Shown piece after piece: positions 1 through 11,457 of a DNA stretch of 64,000 nt. Made by a program: the position numbers and the translations under genes. The notes under the pieces are model-generated. The model made no database searches. It saw nothing but the letters and a program-made list of their open reading frames with translations, and was not told the DNA's origin. Source of the stretch: Sphaerisporangium sp040685555 (GTDB lineage: Bacteria > Actinomycetota > Actinomycetes > Streptosporangiales > Streptosporangiaceae); NCBI RefSeq assembly GCF_040685555.1, contig NZ_JBFBIK010000012.1:32101-96100 (forward strand). Direction: 5' to 3'. How positions within the stretch are numbered: the first letter of the stretch is position 1; every line of letters starts with the position of its first letter.

Positions 1-330
1 CTCACCGCCGAGATGCTCAGATCCTGGACAGTAGGAGGCGAGGCGGAGGACGCGGCGTTGCTGATCGTTTCGGAACTGGTGAGCAACGCCCTCCGGTACG
101 CGTCACCTCCCATCGAACTGGCGCTCACGCTCATCCCCGGCGGGGCACCGGGATCCCGGGAAGTGCTGATCGAGGTCATGGACGCCGACCCCCGGCTGCC
201 CGCGAAGAGGAGTCCCGGCGAGTCCGGTGGCTTCGGACTGCCTCTCGTGGAATCGCTGGCCAAGATCAGCTTCACTACATGCGGCTCGGGCAAAACCGTA
301 CGCGCCCTGCTCATCACCTGGGATGGATGA
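1..330 (+). CDS. HATPase-fold regulator (anti-sigma kinase-like), 5' end outside the window
   Basis: The reading frame is open to the left edge, so the first codons lie outside the window; the first visible ATG is at 13. The protein shows the N-box of GHKL/SpoIIAB-type ATPases (LLIVSELVSNALRYA) and a later glycine-rich GGFGLPLVESL segment before a C-terminal GSGKTVRALL strand. In streptomycete-type genomes such short stand-alone HATPase proteins act as anti-sigma kinases or as partners of XRE/DUF397 regulators. No partner is visible here. It ends 21 bases before the convergent exporter gene. The fold is clear; the partner and target are unknown. Confidence 0.8.
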   Translation, partial: LTAEMLRSWTVGGEAEDAALLIVSELVSNALRYASPPIELALTLIPGGAPGSREVLIEVMDADPRLPAKRSPGESGGFGLPLVESLAKISFTTCGSGKTVRALLITWDG

Positions 331-351
331 GGGCCTCCGTGCGGATCACGC

Positions 352-2580
352 TCATCGCGACCCCGGCCAGGCTCCTGAATCGCTCGGGTCGCGCGGGGCC
401 GGCCGGTACATCGGGATGGTCATGGTGGCCGCCTCGGGCCTCGCGGTGCCGTCGGTCTGGGCGGCGACCAGGGCGGCATATCGGCCGGGGTAGGAGAGGA
501 GCTGCTCGTGGCTGCCGCATTCGACGACGTGACCACCGTCGACGACCAGGATGAGGTCGGCGTCGCGGATGGTGCTCAGCCGGTGGGCGATGACGATCCT
601 GGTCTGCGTGAGCTGGGCGAGGTGGCTCTCGATCGCCGCCTCGCTCTCGCTGTCGAGGTTGCTGGTGGCCTCGTCCAGCAGCAGGATCTTGGGCCGGGAG
701 AGCAGGGCGCGAGCGAGTGCCAGCCGTTGCTTCTGGCCGCCCGACAGGCCGACACCTTCGGTGAGCATGGTCTCGTACCCCATCGGCATCTGCCTGATCT
801 CGTCGTCCAGGCGCGCGATCCGCGCCGCCTCGACCACGCGGGCGAAGGGGGCCTCAGGGTCGTTGAGTGCGATGTTCTCCCTGATGGTGCCGGTGAAGAG
901 CGACGGGTCCTGGGTGACCACGCCGAACTGCCGCCGCAGGGTACGGAGGTTCAGCTCGCTCACCGGCACCCCGTCGTACCGGATCTCGCCCGTGGTGGGC
1001 GTGTGCAGGGCCAGCAGCAACCGGGCGAGGGTGCTCTTGCCTGACCCGGACGGACCGACCAGGGCCACCTTCTGGCCAGGCAGGATCCTCAGTGAGATGT
1101 CCTGGAGCGTCCACGGTGACCTCGGGTCGTATCGGAAGCCGACGTTCCGCAGCTCGACGGCGCCGCGCAGGCGCAGGACCTCGATGCCGTCGGACGGTTC
1201 CGGGTCGGAGGTGAGGATGTCGGAGAGCCGGTCGAAGTGGGCGCCGGCCTGCTGGAGGCTCTGCAGGCTGGACATCAGCGACGAAAGCGGCGTGAGCGCG
1301 GCGATGGCGATGGCGTTGAGTGCGAGCAGCGAGCCCAGGGTCAGTTCGCCGTCGAGGACCCGCCAGGCTCCGACCCACAGCAGGCCGAGCGGGGCGAGTA
1401 CGCGGATGGCGCCGAGCGCCGCTTCCAACAGACCCTGGGTGATCCCGCCGCGTATGTCCGCGTTGAGCTGGGTGGTGAAGTTCTTGGACCACTGTTCCAT
1501 CGCCTGCCGCTCGGCCCCGGACGCCTTCAGGGTCTCGATGCCGCTGATGGCCTGGATCAGGTGGCTCTGCGTAGCGGAGTACGCGATCAGCTCCTGCTGG
1601 GCGAGGTGGTTGACCCGGCGGGTGGTCGCCAGCAGGAGGACGATCTGCAGGAGGGCGATACCGACGAGGCACACCCCGAACAGCGGATCGCGGGCGAAGA
1701 CCACGATCAGGTAGATGACGGCGAGAGGGCCGTCGAGAAGCGCCGACAGGATCTGGCCGGTGAGCATTTCCCTGAGCACGGCGACACTGCTCGCCCTGGT
1801 GACCAGGTCTCCGGTCCCCCGTAACGCGAAGTAGCGGTACGGGAGGGCGATCAGATGGGAGACCACGCCGCGGGTCAGCTCGGCGTCGGCACTCGCCCTG
1901 ACCGACACCAGCAGGACCGACCGCAGCGCGCCGACCACGAACTGCGTCGCCGTGGCGAGCAGCAGCCCCGCGCCGATCAGGGTGAGGAACGTGTCTGCGC
2001 CAAGGGGCAGCACCCGGTCCACCAGGACCTCGGAGAAGAGCGGCAGCGCCAGCCCGAGCACCTGGAGGAGCAGCGAGGCGAACAGGACCTGTGCCAGCAG
2101 GCCGCGTCTGCGCATGAGGAGGGTCTTCAGGAACTCGCGCCGCCAGGTGCTCGCCGCGCTGGAACGTCCCCGGCGGAACGTCGGGCCAGGCTCGAAGGCC
2201 AGCAGTACGCCGGTGAACCCCTCGTTGAACTCCTCGGCCGTGAGCCTGCGCCGCCCGCGTGCGGGATCGACGATGTCCACGCGGTCGGGTGCCCAGTGCT
2301 CGACGACCACGAAGTGGTTGAACTGCCAGTGGACGACGGCGGGCATGGGGATGCGGTCGAGGTCATCGGGTTCCAGCGAGAAGGCCTTGGCGTTGAGCCC
2401 TGACTCACGGGCACCCGCCACGATGGCGAGCGCGGTGAGCCCGTCCCTGCCCACCTGGAGCCGGTCGGTGAGCTCGTGGAGCGAGAGGCGGTGCCCGTGG
2501 AACGACAGCACCATGGCCAGGCTCGCCGCTCCGCATTCGGAGATCGCGTTCTGCAGGATGACCGGCACACGCTTCCTCAT
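352..2580 (-). CDS. Peptidase C39 / ABC exporter (bacteriocin-type peptide processing and export)
   Basis: This 742-residue protein has the three parts of a peptidase-containing ABC transporter. The N-terminal C39 domain has catalytic Cys16 in AISECGAAS, a His in NHFVVVEHW and an Asp in IVDPARG. A six-helix membrane domain follows at about 160-440, then a nucleotide-binding domain with Walker A GPSGSGKST, the LSGGQKQR signature and Walker B ILLLDEATSNLD. Such proteins cut double-glycine leader peptides and export the cargo. I chose the ATG at 2580 because C39 domains begin just before the catalytic Cys; an upstream in-frame start at 2643 would add 21 unrelated residues. A small membrane protein lies 110 bases upstream on the same strand. 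No precursor peptide was recognised nearby. Confidence 0.92.
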   Translation of the reverse strand: MRKRVPVILQNAISECGAASLAMVLSFHGHRLSLHELTDRLQVGRDGLTALAIVAGARESGLNAKAFSLEPDDLDRIPMPAVVHWQFNHFVVVEHWAPDRVDIVDPARGRRRLTAEEFNEGFTGVLLAFEPGPTFRRGRSSAASTWRREFLKTLLMRRRGLLAQVLFASLLLQVLGLALPLFSEVLVDRVLPLGADTFLTLIGAGLLLATATQFVVGALRSVLLVSVRASADAELTRGVVSHLIALPYRYFALRGTGDLVTRASSVAVLREMLTGQILSALLDGPLAVIYLIVVFARDPLFGVCLVGIALLQIVLLLATTRRVNHLAQQELIAYSATQSHLIQAISGIETLKASGAERQAMEQWSKNFTTQLNADIRGGITQGLLEAALGAIRVLAPLGLLWVGAWRVLDGELTLGSLLALNAIAIAALTPLSSLMSSLQSLQQAGAHFDRLSDILTSDPEPSDGIEVLRLRGAVELRNVGFRYDPRSPWTLQDISLRILPGQKVALVGPSGSGKSTLARLLLALHTPTTGEIRYDGVPVSELNLRTLRRQFGVVTQDPSLFTGTIRENIALNDPEAPFARVVEAARIARLDDEIRQMPMGYETMLTEGVGLSGGQKQRLALARALLSRPKILLLDEATSNLDSESEAAIESHLAQLTQTRIVIAHRLSTIRDADLILVVDGGHVVECGSHEQLLSYPGRYAALVAAQTDGTARPEAATMTIPMYRPAPRDPSDSGAWPGSR

Positions 2581-2689
2581 GACCCGTCCCCGCCCATGGT
2601 CCGCCGCCTCTTCACGCCTCGTCCCTTCGCACCCGGCGGACACGCGCCGGTCACGTGCGTCCTTTCCACTGCTCGTCTCCCGACCCCGG

Positions 2690-3334
2690 TCACGTGCCGT
2701 CTCCGAACAGGAGGGAGCCGGCCGTTACGGTTCCGGTCTCGATCACGGCCTCGCCGGTCCCGCGTACGACGCCTCGGGGCTCCTCGCCGGCGATCCGGCA
2801 GGACAGCTCGACAAGGCGGGCGGGCCCGCTCGCGGAGCCGAAGCGCTTCCTGAGCTGCTCGACCTCGATCACCAGCCCGCCCGCGTTCACGACCGGGCAG
2901 GTCAGCGGCCTCGCCACGCGCGCCAGCCGTACGGTGGCCTCGTCGCCCACCTTCGGCACAGCCCGGCCGCTCAGTACCTGGGCCGTCACGAGCAGGTGCG
3001 GCGTCGGGTCGGCCGAGTACTTCGTGACCGTCACCGGGACGGTCGTGAGGTCCGGCACCCGGATCAGCGCCAGCCCCGCCACCGCGGCGCCAAGGAGCGC
3101 GATCAGCGCCCAGAGCGCCACGAACCACACTCTCCGGATGACCAGAGGCCTGCTCGTCCGCGTCGAAGGGTCGCTGTACCGGCGGAGCGCCTCCTCGCGG
3201 TAGATCTTGTTGTTCGGCGTGCTCCTCTTCGCAGCATCGTCCGTCACGACCGCTGCCATGCGAACGCCCTCGCCGGCGGGTGCGGTGAGCGCCCCCGTCC
3301 CGCCGTCCGGATGCGTGAGACCGAAGTCACTCAT
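2690..3334 (-). CDS. Small single-pass membrane protein, probable HlyD-like partner of the C39 exporter
   Basis: This 214-residue protein has a basic N-terminal tail of about 67 residues, one membrane helix at about 68-91 (FVALWALIALLGAAVAGLAL) and an outer domain of about 120 residues that looks beta-rich. It lacks the long coiled-coil hairpin of true HlyD adaptors and is much shorter than they are. Assignment as an exporter adaptor rests on position: same strand, directly upstream of the C39 ABC gene. The ATG at 3334 has a GAGGAGAGG ribosome site; in-frame codons further upstream do not look like protein. It could be an accessory or immunity-like membrane protein instead. Confidence 0.65.
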   Translation of the reverse strand: MSDFGLTHPDGGTGALTAPAGEGVRMAAVVTDDAAKRSTPNNKIYREEALRRYSDPSTRTSRPLVIRRVWFVALWALIALLGAAVAGLALIRVPDLTTVPVTVTKYSADPTPHLLVTAQVLSGRAVPKVGDEATVRLARVARPLTCPVVNAGGLVIEVEQLRKRFGSASGPARLVELSCRIAGEEPRGVVRGTGEAVIETGTVTAGSLLFGDGT

Positions 3335-3486
3335 CGTCCTCTCCTCGGGCAGGCTTTCGCGGGCGTGCTCACCGGGCGCCTCGGTGAACATCGCAAACGC
3401 TAGAAGCGCCGAACTTGCGAGCCACTCCAACCGCCGCTCAAGCCTGTGCCCGGTGGACGCGCCGAACGACCTGTGCCGGACATCAC

Positions 3487-3520
3487 GAAGGGCCGGAGAG
3501 GTCCCCCTCTCCGGCCCTTC
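3487..3520 (-). terminator. Hairpin terminator after the E2 gene
   Basis: A perfect 15-bp stem, GAAGGGCCGGAGAGG with its complement, is closed by the 4-base loop TCCC. It lies 17 bases past the E2 stop codon and before the start of the exporter pair. There is no T-run, as is common in high-GC actinobacteria. It separates the dehydrogenase operon from the export genes. Confidence 0.8.
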
Positions 3521-3537
3521 TCCGACGTTCCTGTCGC

Positions 3538-4983
3538 TCAGCTCCAGGCGAGCATGCGCAGCGGGTCCTGAAGCATCGCGCCCACGTCGCGCAGCACGTA
3601 CGACCCGATCTCGCCGTCCACGACCCGGTGGTCGAACGACAGCGCGAGCGTGGTCACCTTGCGCGGCACGATCTGCCCGTCCACGACCCACGGAAGGTCA
3701 CGGACCTGGCCGAACGCGAGGATCGCCGTCTCGCCCGGGTTGAGGATCGGCGTGCCCGCGTCGATCCCGAAGATGCCCACGTTGGTGATCGTGATCGTGC
3801 CGCCTGTCAGGTCGGCGGGCTGGGAGCGCCCGGACCGCGCCTTCTCGGTCAGCTCGGCCAGCGCCTTGGCGAGGTCCGGCAGCGACATCGCGTGCGCGTC
3901 CTTGACGTTCGGCACGATGAGGCCGCGCTGCGTGGCCGCGGCGATGCCGAGGTTCACGTAACGCTTGACCACGATCTCGTCGCCGGCCCACGTGGAGTTG
4001 ATCAGCGGGTACCGCCTGGCGGCCGTGAGCAGGGCCTTGGCGACCAGCAGCAGCGGCGACACCTTGACGTCGGCGAAGTCGGGCAGCTCGCGCAGCCGCC
4101 GCACCGCCTCCATCGTCGCGGTCACGTCGACCTGGAGGAACTCGGTCACGTGCGGCGCGGTGAAGGCGGAGGCGACCATGGCGGCCGCCGTGGCCCTGCG
4201 CACGCCCTTCACCGGGATGCGCTCTTCCCGCTCCGCCCCCGCGAGCCCGGCGTACCCCGGCGACGGCGTGATCGCGGGCTCGGCCGCACCGGTCGCCGTC
4301 TCGGCGGCGGCATGCACGTCCTCGCGGGTGATGGAGCCGTTCGGCCCGGTTCCCGTGAGGTCGCCGAGGTCGACGCCGAGGTCCTTCGCCAGCTTGCGCA
4401 CCGGCGGCTTGGCCAGCACGGACACCCGGCCGGACGGCGCCGGAGCGGCAGCGGGCGGGGCAGGCGCGACGGCGGGAGCCGTGCCGGAGGAGGGCGACAC
4501 GGCCGGGGCCGTACCGGAGGGTGACGATGCGGCGGTGGGGGCCGGGGTTTTGCGGGGTCGGCGGGTCGTGGCGCTCAGCTTGACGCCGTAGCCCACGAGC
4601 ACCGGGGTGCGCTCGGGCTTCTTCGTCCCGGTGCTCTCGGTGCTCTCGGTGCTCTCGGGGGGAGGCGAGGGGACCATGTCGTCGGCGAGCGCCGTCTCCC
4701 TGGTCGCGGGCGCGCCCCTGCCTATGGCGGCCGGGGCGTCGTGCTCGCCCGTGTCCACGGAGATGATCGGCTTGCCGACGTCGACCGTCTCGCCCTCGTC
4801 GGCCATGAGCGAGCTGACCACGCCCTCGAACGGGCAGGGCAGCTCGACGACGGCCTTGGCGGTCTCGATCTCGACGATCGTCTGGTTGATCACCACTGTG
4901 TCGCCGGCCGAGACGTGCCACTTGATGATCTCGGCCTCGGTCAGCCCTTCACCGACGTCGGGGAGCTTGAACTCTCTAAGCAC
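3538..4983 (-). CDS. 2-oxoacid dehydrogenase E2 (dihydrolipoamide acyltransferase)
   Basis: This 481-residue E2 protein carries the acyl group between E1 and CoA. It has one lipoyl domain with the lipoylated Lys in EIETAKAVVE, an Ala/Pro-rich linker, a peripheral-subunit-binding domain (VRKLAKDLGVDLGDLTGTG) and a C-terminal catalytic domain ending with the active-site motif DHRVVDGE. The GTG start at 4983 is supported by AGGAGGGG eight bases upstream. It is the last gene of a three-gene operon, 8 bases after E1-beta. Sequence alone does not separate pyruvate from branched-chain substrate. The single lipoyl domain and separate E1-alpha/E1-beta subunits fit the branched-chain type (bkd) as well as the pdh type. 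No E3 gene is in the window. Confidence 0.93.
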   Translation of the reverse strand: MLREFKLPDVGEGLTEAEIIKWHVSAGDTVVINQTIVEIETAKAVVELPCPFEGVVSSLMADEGETVDVGKPIISVDTGEHDAPAAIGRGAPATRETALADDMVPSPPPESTESTESTGTKKPERTPVLVGYGVKLSATTRRPRKTPAPTAASSPSGTAPAVSPSSGTAPAVAPAPPAAAPAPSGRVSVLAKPPVRKLAKDLGVDLGDLTGTGPNGSITREDVHAAAETATGAAEPAITPSPGYAGLAGAEREERIPVKGVRRATAAAMVASAFTAPHVTEFLQVDVTATMEAVRRLRELPDFADVKVSPLLLVAKALLTAARRYPLINSTWAGDEIVVKRYVNLGIAAATQRGLIVPNVKDAHAMSLPDLAKALAELTEKARSGRSQPADLTGGTITITNVGIFGIDAGTPILNPGETAILAFGQVRDLPWVVDGQIVPRKVTTLALSFDHRVVDGEIGSYVLRDVGAMLQDPLRMLAWS

Positions 4984-4991
4984 AGCCCCTC

Positions 4992-5963
4992 CTAGAAGGC
5001 GAACGTACGGTCGACGGCGTCCAGGACCCTGTCCAGATCGGGCAGGTAGTGGTCCTCCAGCCGGGACGGGGGGTACGGGGTGGAGAAGCCGCCGACCCTG
5101 AGCACCGGCGCCTCCAGGTTGTAGAAGCACGCCTCGGTGATCCGGGCGACGACCTCGGCGCCGAGCCCGGAGTAGACCGGGGCCTCGTGGGCGACCACGC
5201 ACCGGCCGGTCTTCCTGACCGACTGGTAGATCAGCTCGGTGTCCAGGGGGTTGAGCGAGCGCAGGTCGATGACCTCGATCGAACGCTCGTCCGCCACGGC
5301 CGTCGCGGCCTCCAGGCAGGTCTTCACCATCGGGCCGTACGCGAGGACGGTCACGTCGGTGCCCGTGCGCACGACCTGGCCCCGGTCGAAGGGCATCGGT
5401 GAGGCGCCCTTCTCGACGTCGGCCTTGTCCCAGTAGCGCCGCTTGGGCTCGAAGAAGATCACCGGGTCGTCGCAGCGGATCGCCTGCTGGATCATGTGGA
5501 AGCCGTCCACCGGGTTCGAGCAGGCGACCACGCGCAGGCCGGCGGTGTGGGTGAAGTACGCCTCGGGGGACTCGCTGTGGTGCTCGACCGCTCCGATGCC
5601 GCCGCCGAAGGGGATACGCACCACGACGGGAAGCCTGAGCTTGCCGAGCGAGCGCAGCGGCATCTTGGCGAGCTGGGTGATGATCTGATCGGCGGCGGGG
5701 AACACGAACCCGTCGAACTGGATCTCGCAGACCGGGCGGTAGCCGCGCAGTGCCAGCCCGATGGCGGTGCCGATGATGCCGGACTCGGCGAGCGGGGTGT
5801 CGATGACGCGGCTCTCGCCGAAGTCCTTCTGCAGCCCGTCGGTGACGCGGAAGACCCCGCCGAGCTTGCCGACGTCCTCTCCCATGATGAGGACCTTCGT
5901 GTCGTCCTCCATGGCGGTGCGCAGGCCCTCGTTGATGGCCTTCGCGAGGGTCAGCGTGGTCAT
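4992..5963 (-). CDS. 2-oxoacid dehydrogenase E1 component, beta subunit
   Basis: This 323-residue protein is a full-length transketolase-like E1-beta chain. It contains the conserved stretch IMGEDVGKLGGVFRVT, DTPLAESGIIGTAIGLA and a C-terminal domain with GRCVVAHEAP. With E1-alpha it forms the thiamine-diphosphate-dependent decarboxylase that loads the lipoyl arm of E2. The ATG at 5963 has a GAGGGAGG ribosome site inside the end of E1-alpha, and the two genes overlap by ATGA, so they are translationally coupled. Upstream in-frame codons are out-of-frame E1-alpha sequence and were discarded. Confidence 0.95.
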   Translation of the reverse strand: MTTLTLAKAINEGLRTAMEDDTKVLIMGEDVGKLGGVFRVTDGLQKDFGESRVIDTPLAESGIIGTAIGLALRGYRPVCEIQFDGFVFPAADQIITQLAKMPLRSLGKLRLPVVVRIPFGGGIGAVEHHSESPEAYFTHTAGLRVVACSNPVDGFHMIQQAIRCDDPVIFFEPKRRYWDKADVEKGASPMPFDRGQVVRTGTDVTVLAYGPMVKTCLEAATAVADERSIEVIDLRSLNPLDTELIYQSVRKTGRCVVAHEAPVYSGLGAEVVARITEACFYNLEAPVLRVGGFSTPYPPSRLEDHYLPDLDRVLDAVDRTFAF

Positions 5964-7060
5964 CGGTCGCCTCCCTCGAAGGTGGAGAGGTAGGCGGCGT
6001 ACTGTTCCCGCTCCTCGACGAGCAGGGCATGGGGCTCGGTGTACACGTGGTCGAAGATCTCCAGAGGATGGGGATCCGGCATCTCCAGGCAGCGTTTGCG
6101 CACGTCCCTGCCCAGGTCGTTGGCCTCGGCCTCGATGGAGTCGAAGTACTCCTGGTCGGCGATCTGGTTCTTGAACATGTACGCCTTGACCCGCTCGATC
6201 GGGTCCTTGAGCTTCCACGCCTCAAGCTCGCCGGCCACGCGGTAGCGCGTCGGGTCGTCGGAGGTGGTGTGCGCGCCCATGCGGTAGGTGAAGGCCTCGA
6301 TCAGCGTCGGGCCCTGCCCCTCGCGGGCGTTCTTGAGCGCCTGGCGGGTCACGGCCAGGCAGGCGAAGACGTCGTTGCCGTCCACGCGGATTCCGGGGAA
6401 GCCGAATCCGCTGGCACGCCGGTAGAGGGGGATCCTCGACTGCTTCTCCAGGGGCTCGGAGATAGCCCACTGGTTGTTCTGGCAGAAGAACACCACGGGC
6501 GCGTTGAAGACCGAGGCCCAGATGAAGGCCTCGTTGACGTCACCCTGGGAGGTGGCCCCGTCGCCGAAGTAGACGATCGTCGCGGCGTCGGCGCCGTCGC
6601 GCTGGATGCCCATCGCGTAGCCCACGGCGTGCAGGGTCTGGCTGCCGATGACGATCGTGTAGAGGTGGAAGTTGTGCTCCGCGGGTTCCCAGCCTCCGTG
6701 GTTCACGCCGCGGAAGAGCCCTAGCAGGTTGACCGGGTCGACGCCGCGGCACCAGGCCACGCCGTGCTCGCGGTAGGTCGGGAAGGCCATGTCCGCGTCG
6801 GTCAGGGCGCGCCCTGACCCGATCTGGGCGGCCTCCTGCCCGAGTAGGGATGCCCAGATGCCGAGTTCGCCCTGCCTCTGGAGGGCCACGGCCTCCATGT
6901 CGACCCGCCGCACCAGGACGAGGTCGCGGTAGAGACCGCGCACCTCTTCCGGGGTCAGGTCGATGTCGTAGGCGGGATGCTCCACACGCTCACCCTCGGG
7001 GGTGAGCAGTTGTACGAGCTCCGGAGGTGCCTCGGCACCACGAGAGGCGTCGGATGTCAC
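5960..7060 (-). CDS. 2-oxoacid dehydrogenase E1 component, alpha subunit
   Basis: This 366-residue protein carries the thiamine-diphosphate motif that starts at YFGDGATSQGDVNEA and closes about 30 residues later with CQNN. It also has the MGAHTTSDDPTRYR region typical of branched-chain and pyruvate E1-alpha chains, including the loop near the phosphorylation site of eukaryotic homologues. It is the first gene of the operon, and a 310-base divergent region separates it from purS. Length and N-terminus (about 45 residues before the first conserved block) fit the family. Valine dehydrogenase 17 kb away makes a branched-chain role reasonable, but this is an inference. Confidence 0.94.
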   Translation of the reverse strand: MTSDASRGAEAPPELVQLLTPEGERVEHPAYDIDLTPEEVRGLYRDLVLVRRVDMEAVALQRQGELGIWASLLGQEAAQIGSGRALTDADMAFPTYREHGVAWCRGVDPVNLLGLFRGVNHGGWEPAEHNFHLYTIVIGSQTLHAVGYAMGIQRDGADAATIVYFGDGATSQGDVNEAFIWASVFNAPVVFFCQNNQWAISEPLEKQSRIPLYRRASGFGFPGIRVDGNDVFACLAVTRQALKNAREGQGPTLIEAFTYRMGAHTTSDDPTRYRVAGELEAWKLKDPIERVKAYMFKNQIADQEYFDSIEAEANDLGRDVRKRCLEMPDPHPLEIFDHVYTEPHALLVEEREQYAAYLSTFEGGDR

Positions 7061-7373
7061 GTGCCGCTCCTGTGCGTTCGGGGCCGTGCTGATGGGATCG
7101 CCATCTCGTTCGGCCGGTTACACGCATTAGTACCTGGTGGTGGGGTACGTCCGCGTTTGGGGACATCGTGGCAGAAGTCACAGGCCAGTGCGCAAGGCCG
7201 AACACCCTCTTATCCACACTTCTCCCGTTCCCGATGCGCCTGACCGCACACCCCGCGGGAAGTCCAGGTCCGCCGGACGGCCCGGGGACGGCGCGCCCGG
7301 GCGCCACCGTTAGGCTGGTCCCCGCCGGACCAGGCCGGTCGCGAGACCGGTGGCACGAACAGTGGAGGAACAC

Positions 7374-7622
7374 GTGGCACGCGTCATCGTCGACGTCATG
7401 CTCAAGCCGGAGATCCTTGATCCTCAGGGGCAGGCGATCGCCCGGGCGCTCCCCCGGCTCGGCTTCTCGGGCGTCACCGAGGTGCGGCAGGGCAAGAGGT
7501 TCGAGGTCGAGATCGACGGCCCTGCCGACGATGCCGCCCTTTCGGACGTCCGTAAGATGGCCGAAACCCTTCTGGCCAACACGGTTATCGAGGATTACTC
7601 TGTCCGCGTCGAGGGATCGTAG
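7374..7622 (+). CDS. purS: Phosphoribosylformylglycinamidine synthase subunit PurS
   Basis: This 82-residue protein is the small subunit of the three-part FGAM synthase and bridges PurL and PurQ in purine synthesis. It has the typical start VARVIVDVMLKPEILDPQG, and its whole length matches PurS. I chose GTG at 7374 because a GGAGG lies 5 bases upstream and PurS proteins begin at this point; an in-frame start at 7350 would add 8 residues. It heads the purS-HATPase-purQ-purL cluster, divergent from the dehydrogenase operon. purQ does not follow directly: a HATPase gene intervenes. Confidence 0.95.
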   Translation: MARVIVDVMLKPEILDPQGQAIARALPRLGFSGVTEVRQGKRFEVEIDGPADDAALSDVRKMAETLLANTVIEDYSVRVEGS

Positions 7623-7793
7623 GGCGCGTACCGGCGCGACCAAGACTTCGCAAATCACCGCAAAGGGATCTTGGGACGGACCAGAAAGCAAGCGTCTGAC
7701 CAACACTAAATAACAACAGCGTGATTTTGCGGTTAGCCCTGATTCTTCGGGGAAACCTCCCCAACGTGACTTTCGGCGCCACGGAGGGGTCCG

Positions 7794-8234
7794 GTGGATA
7801 TTGAGTTCTCGTTGGCCTTGCCACGGGATGCCCTGGGCATCCCGATGGTGCGCCGAGTGCTGGGGGACACCCTGCGCTGCATCGGTGTCACCGAGGACTG
7901 CGTATCCGACATGCTCCTCGCCACCTCGGAAGCCTGCGCCAACGCCGTGCGGCACGGCGGCCCCGCCAAGCGTTACGAGGTGACGGCGGCCATCGGCGAG
8001 GGCCGCTGCGAGTTGCGGGTCGTCGACAACGGCCTCGGCCTCGGGGCGATCCCCAAGCAGTACCCTACGGGCGACGCCGAGCACGGCCGGGGAATTCTGA
8101 TCATGCAGTCGGTCGTCGACGAGATCTCCTTCGACATCACCCCAGGCAGCGGCACCACGGTGTTCCTCCGCAAGGAGCTCGACTGGGACGAGGAGTTCCT
8201 CGCCCACCACGACCGCGTGCTCGCCGCGGTCTGA
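7794..8234 (+). CDS. HATPase-fold regulator (RsbW/SpoIIAB-like) inside the pur cluster
   Basis: This 146-residue protein has the GHKL fold: an N-box MLLATSEACANAVRHG, a G1 box VVDNGLGLG and a G2 segment HGRGILIMQSVVDE, ending with a GTTVFLRKEL strand. It is probably an anti-sigma or protein-serine kinase switch. The GTG start at 7794 has GGAGGGG upstream. It lies between purS and purQ on the same strand, with gaps of 171 and 207 bases, so it may have its own promoter. No anti-anti-sigma gene is adjacent. Confidence 0.88.
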   Translation: MDIEFSLALPRDALGIPMVRRVLGDTLRCIGVTEDCVSDMLLATSEACANAVRHGGPAKRYEVTAAIGEGRCELRVVDNGLGLGAIPKQYPTGDAEHGRGILIMQSVVDEISFDITPGSGTTVFLRKELDWDEEFLAHHDRVLAAV

Positions 8235-8441
8235 CCTGCTGCGGCTTCGCTCGACGCGGGCCACCCCTGCACCACGGACCGAAATCACCCCTCCTGACGG
8301 TCCGCAACCCCCGCGCCCGACGTGAGACCCATCGGCCCGGCCGCGCCCGGCCAGCAGGTAGCCTGGGGTGTACCGCCGCAGACCGCCGTCCGATGAGTGA
8401 GACGTCGGCGCGGCTCTCGCGTGTGGAGGGGTACGAGAGCC

Positions 8442-9125
8442 ATGGGTGCTGCCCGTGTGGGCGTGGTCACTTTTCCCGGAACTCTTGACGATCAGGACGC
8501 TGCCAGGGCCGTCAGGCACGCGGGTGGAGAAGCGGTTCCACTCTGGCACGCCGACCGCGACCTGAAGGCGGTCGACGCGGTCTTCCTGCCCGGCGGGTTC
8601 TCCTACGGCGACTACCTCCGGTGCGGGGCGATCTCTCGCTTCGCGCCGCTGATGGAGGAGCTGATCCCGGCGGCGCGTGCCGGGCTTCCCGTGCTCGGCA
8701 CCTGCAACGGCTTCCAGATCCTCTGCGAGGCGCACCTGCTGCCGGGCGCGCTGACCCGCAACGAGGGTCTTCACTACGTCTGCCGTGACCAGCGCATCCT
8801 CGTCGAGAGCGCCACCACGGCCTGGACGGGTGACTACACCTCCGGCCAGGAGATCCTCCTGCCGGTGAAGCATGGCGAGGGCCGTTACGTGGCCGACCCC
8901 GCGACGATCGACGCGCTCGAGAGCGGCGGCCAGATCGTCTTCCGCTACGTCGGCGGCAACCCGAACGGCTCGATCAACGACATCGCGGGCATCAGCAACG
9001 AGGCCGGCAACGTCGTCGGCCTCATGCCCCATCCCGAGCACGCCGTCGAGGACCTCACCGGTGCCCCCAGCGTGGACGGCCGGGGATTCTTCACCTCGAT
9101 CCTGAAGAGGTTCGTGAACCTGTGA
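8442..9125 (+). CDS. purQ: Phosphoribosylformylglycinamidine synthase subunit PurQ
   Basis: This 227-residue class I glutamine amidotransferase subunit supplies ammonia to PurL. The nucleophile Cys is in VLGTCNGFQIL, and the His-Glu pair is in LMPHPEHAVE near the C-terminus. The ATG at 8442 is preceded by GGAGGGG at a somewhat long distance; PurQ proteins begin at this ARVGVVTFPG strand. The stop codon overlaps a possible GTG start of purL, which implies cotranslation. Confidence 0.96.
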   Translation: MGAARVGVVTFPGTLDDQDAARAVRHAGGEAVPLWHADRDLKAVDAVFLPGGFSYGDYLRCGAISRFAPLMEELIPAARAGLPVLGTCNGFQILCEAHLLPGALTRNEGLHYVCRDQRILVESATTAWTGDYTSGQEILLPVKHGEGRYVADPATIDALESGGQIVFRYVGGNPNGSINDIAGISNEAGNVVGLMPHPEHAVEDLTGAPSVDGRGFFTSILKRFVNL

Positions 9126-9157
9126 CAGAAGCAGTGGGCAGGGTGCGAGGAGAGCAG

Positions 9158-11413
<2,256 letters not shown>

Positions 11414-11425
11414 CCCGCACCGAGA

Positions 11426-11457
11426 AGGCGGTGGATCCCCCCACAGATCCACCGCCT
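11426..11457 (+). terminator. Hairpin terminator after purL
   Basis: A perfect 12-bp stem (AGGCGGTGGATC and its complement) with an 8-base C-rich loop begins 13 bases past the purL stop. The rest of the 390-base gap up to the MFS gene holds no credible gene; its last 30 bases contain the palindrome listed separately. Confidence 0.82.

Noticed and set aside
3538..6225. Single 895-codon protein spanning E1-beta and E2
   Set aside because: The first half is E1-beta in the wrong frame; the true E2 start is the GTG at 4983 with a strong ribosome site.
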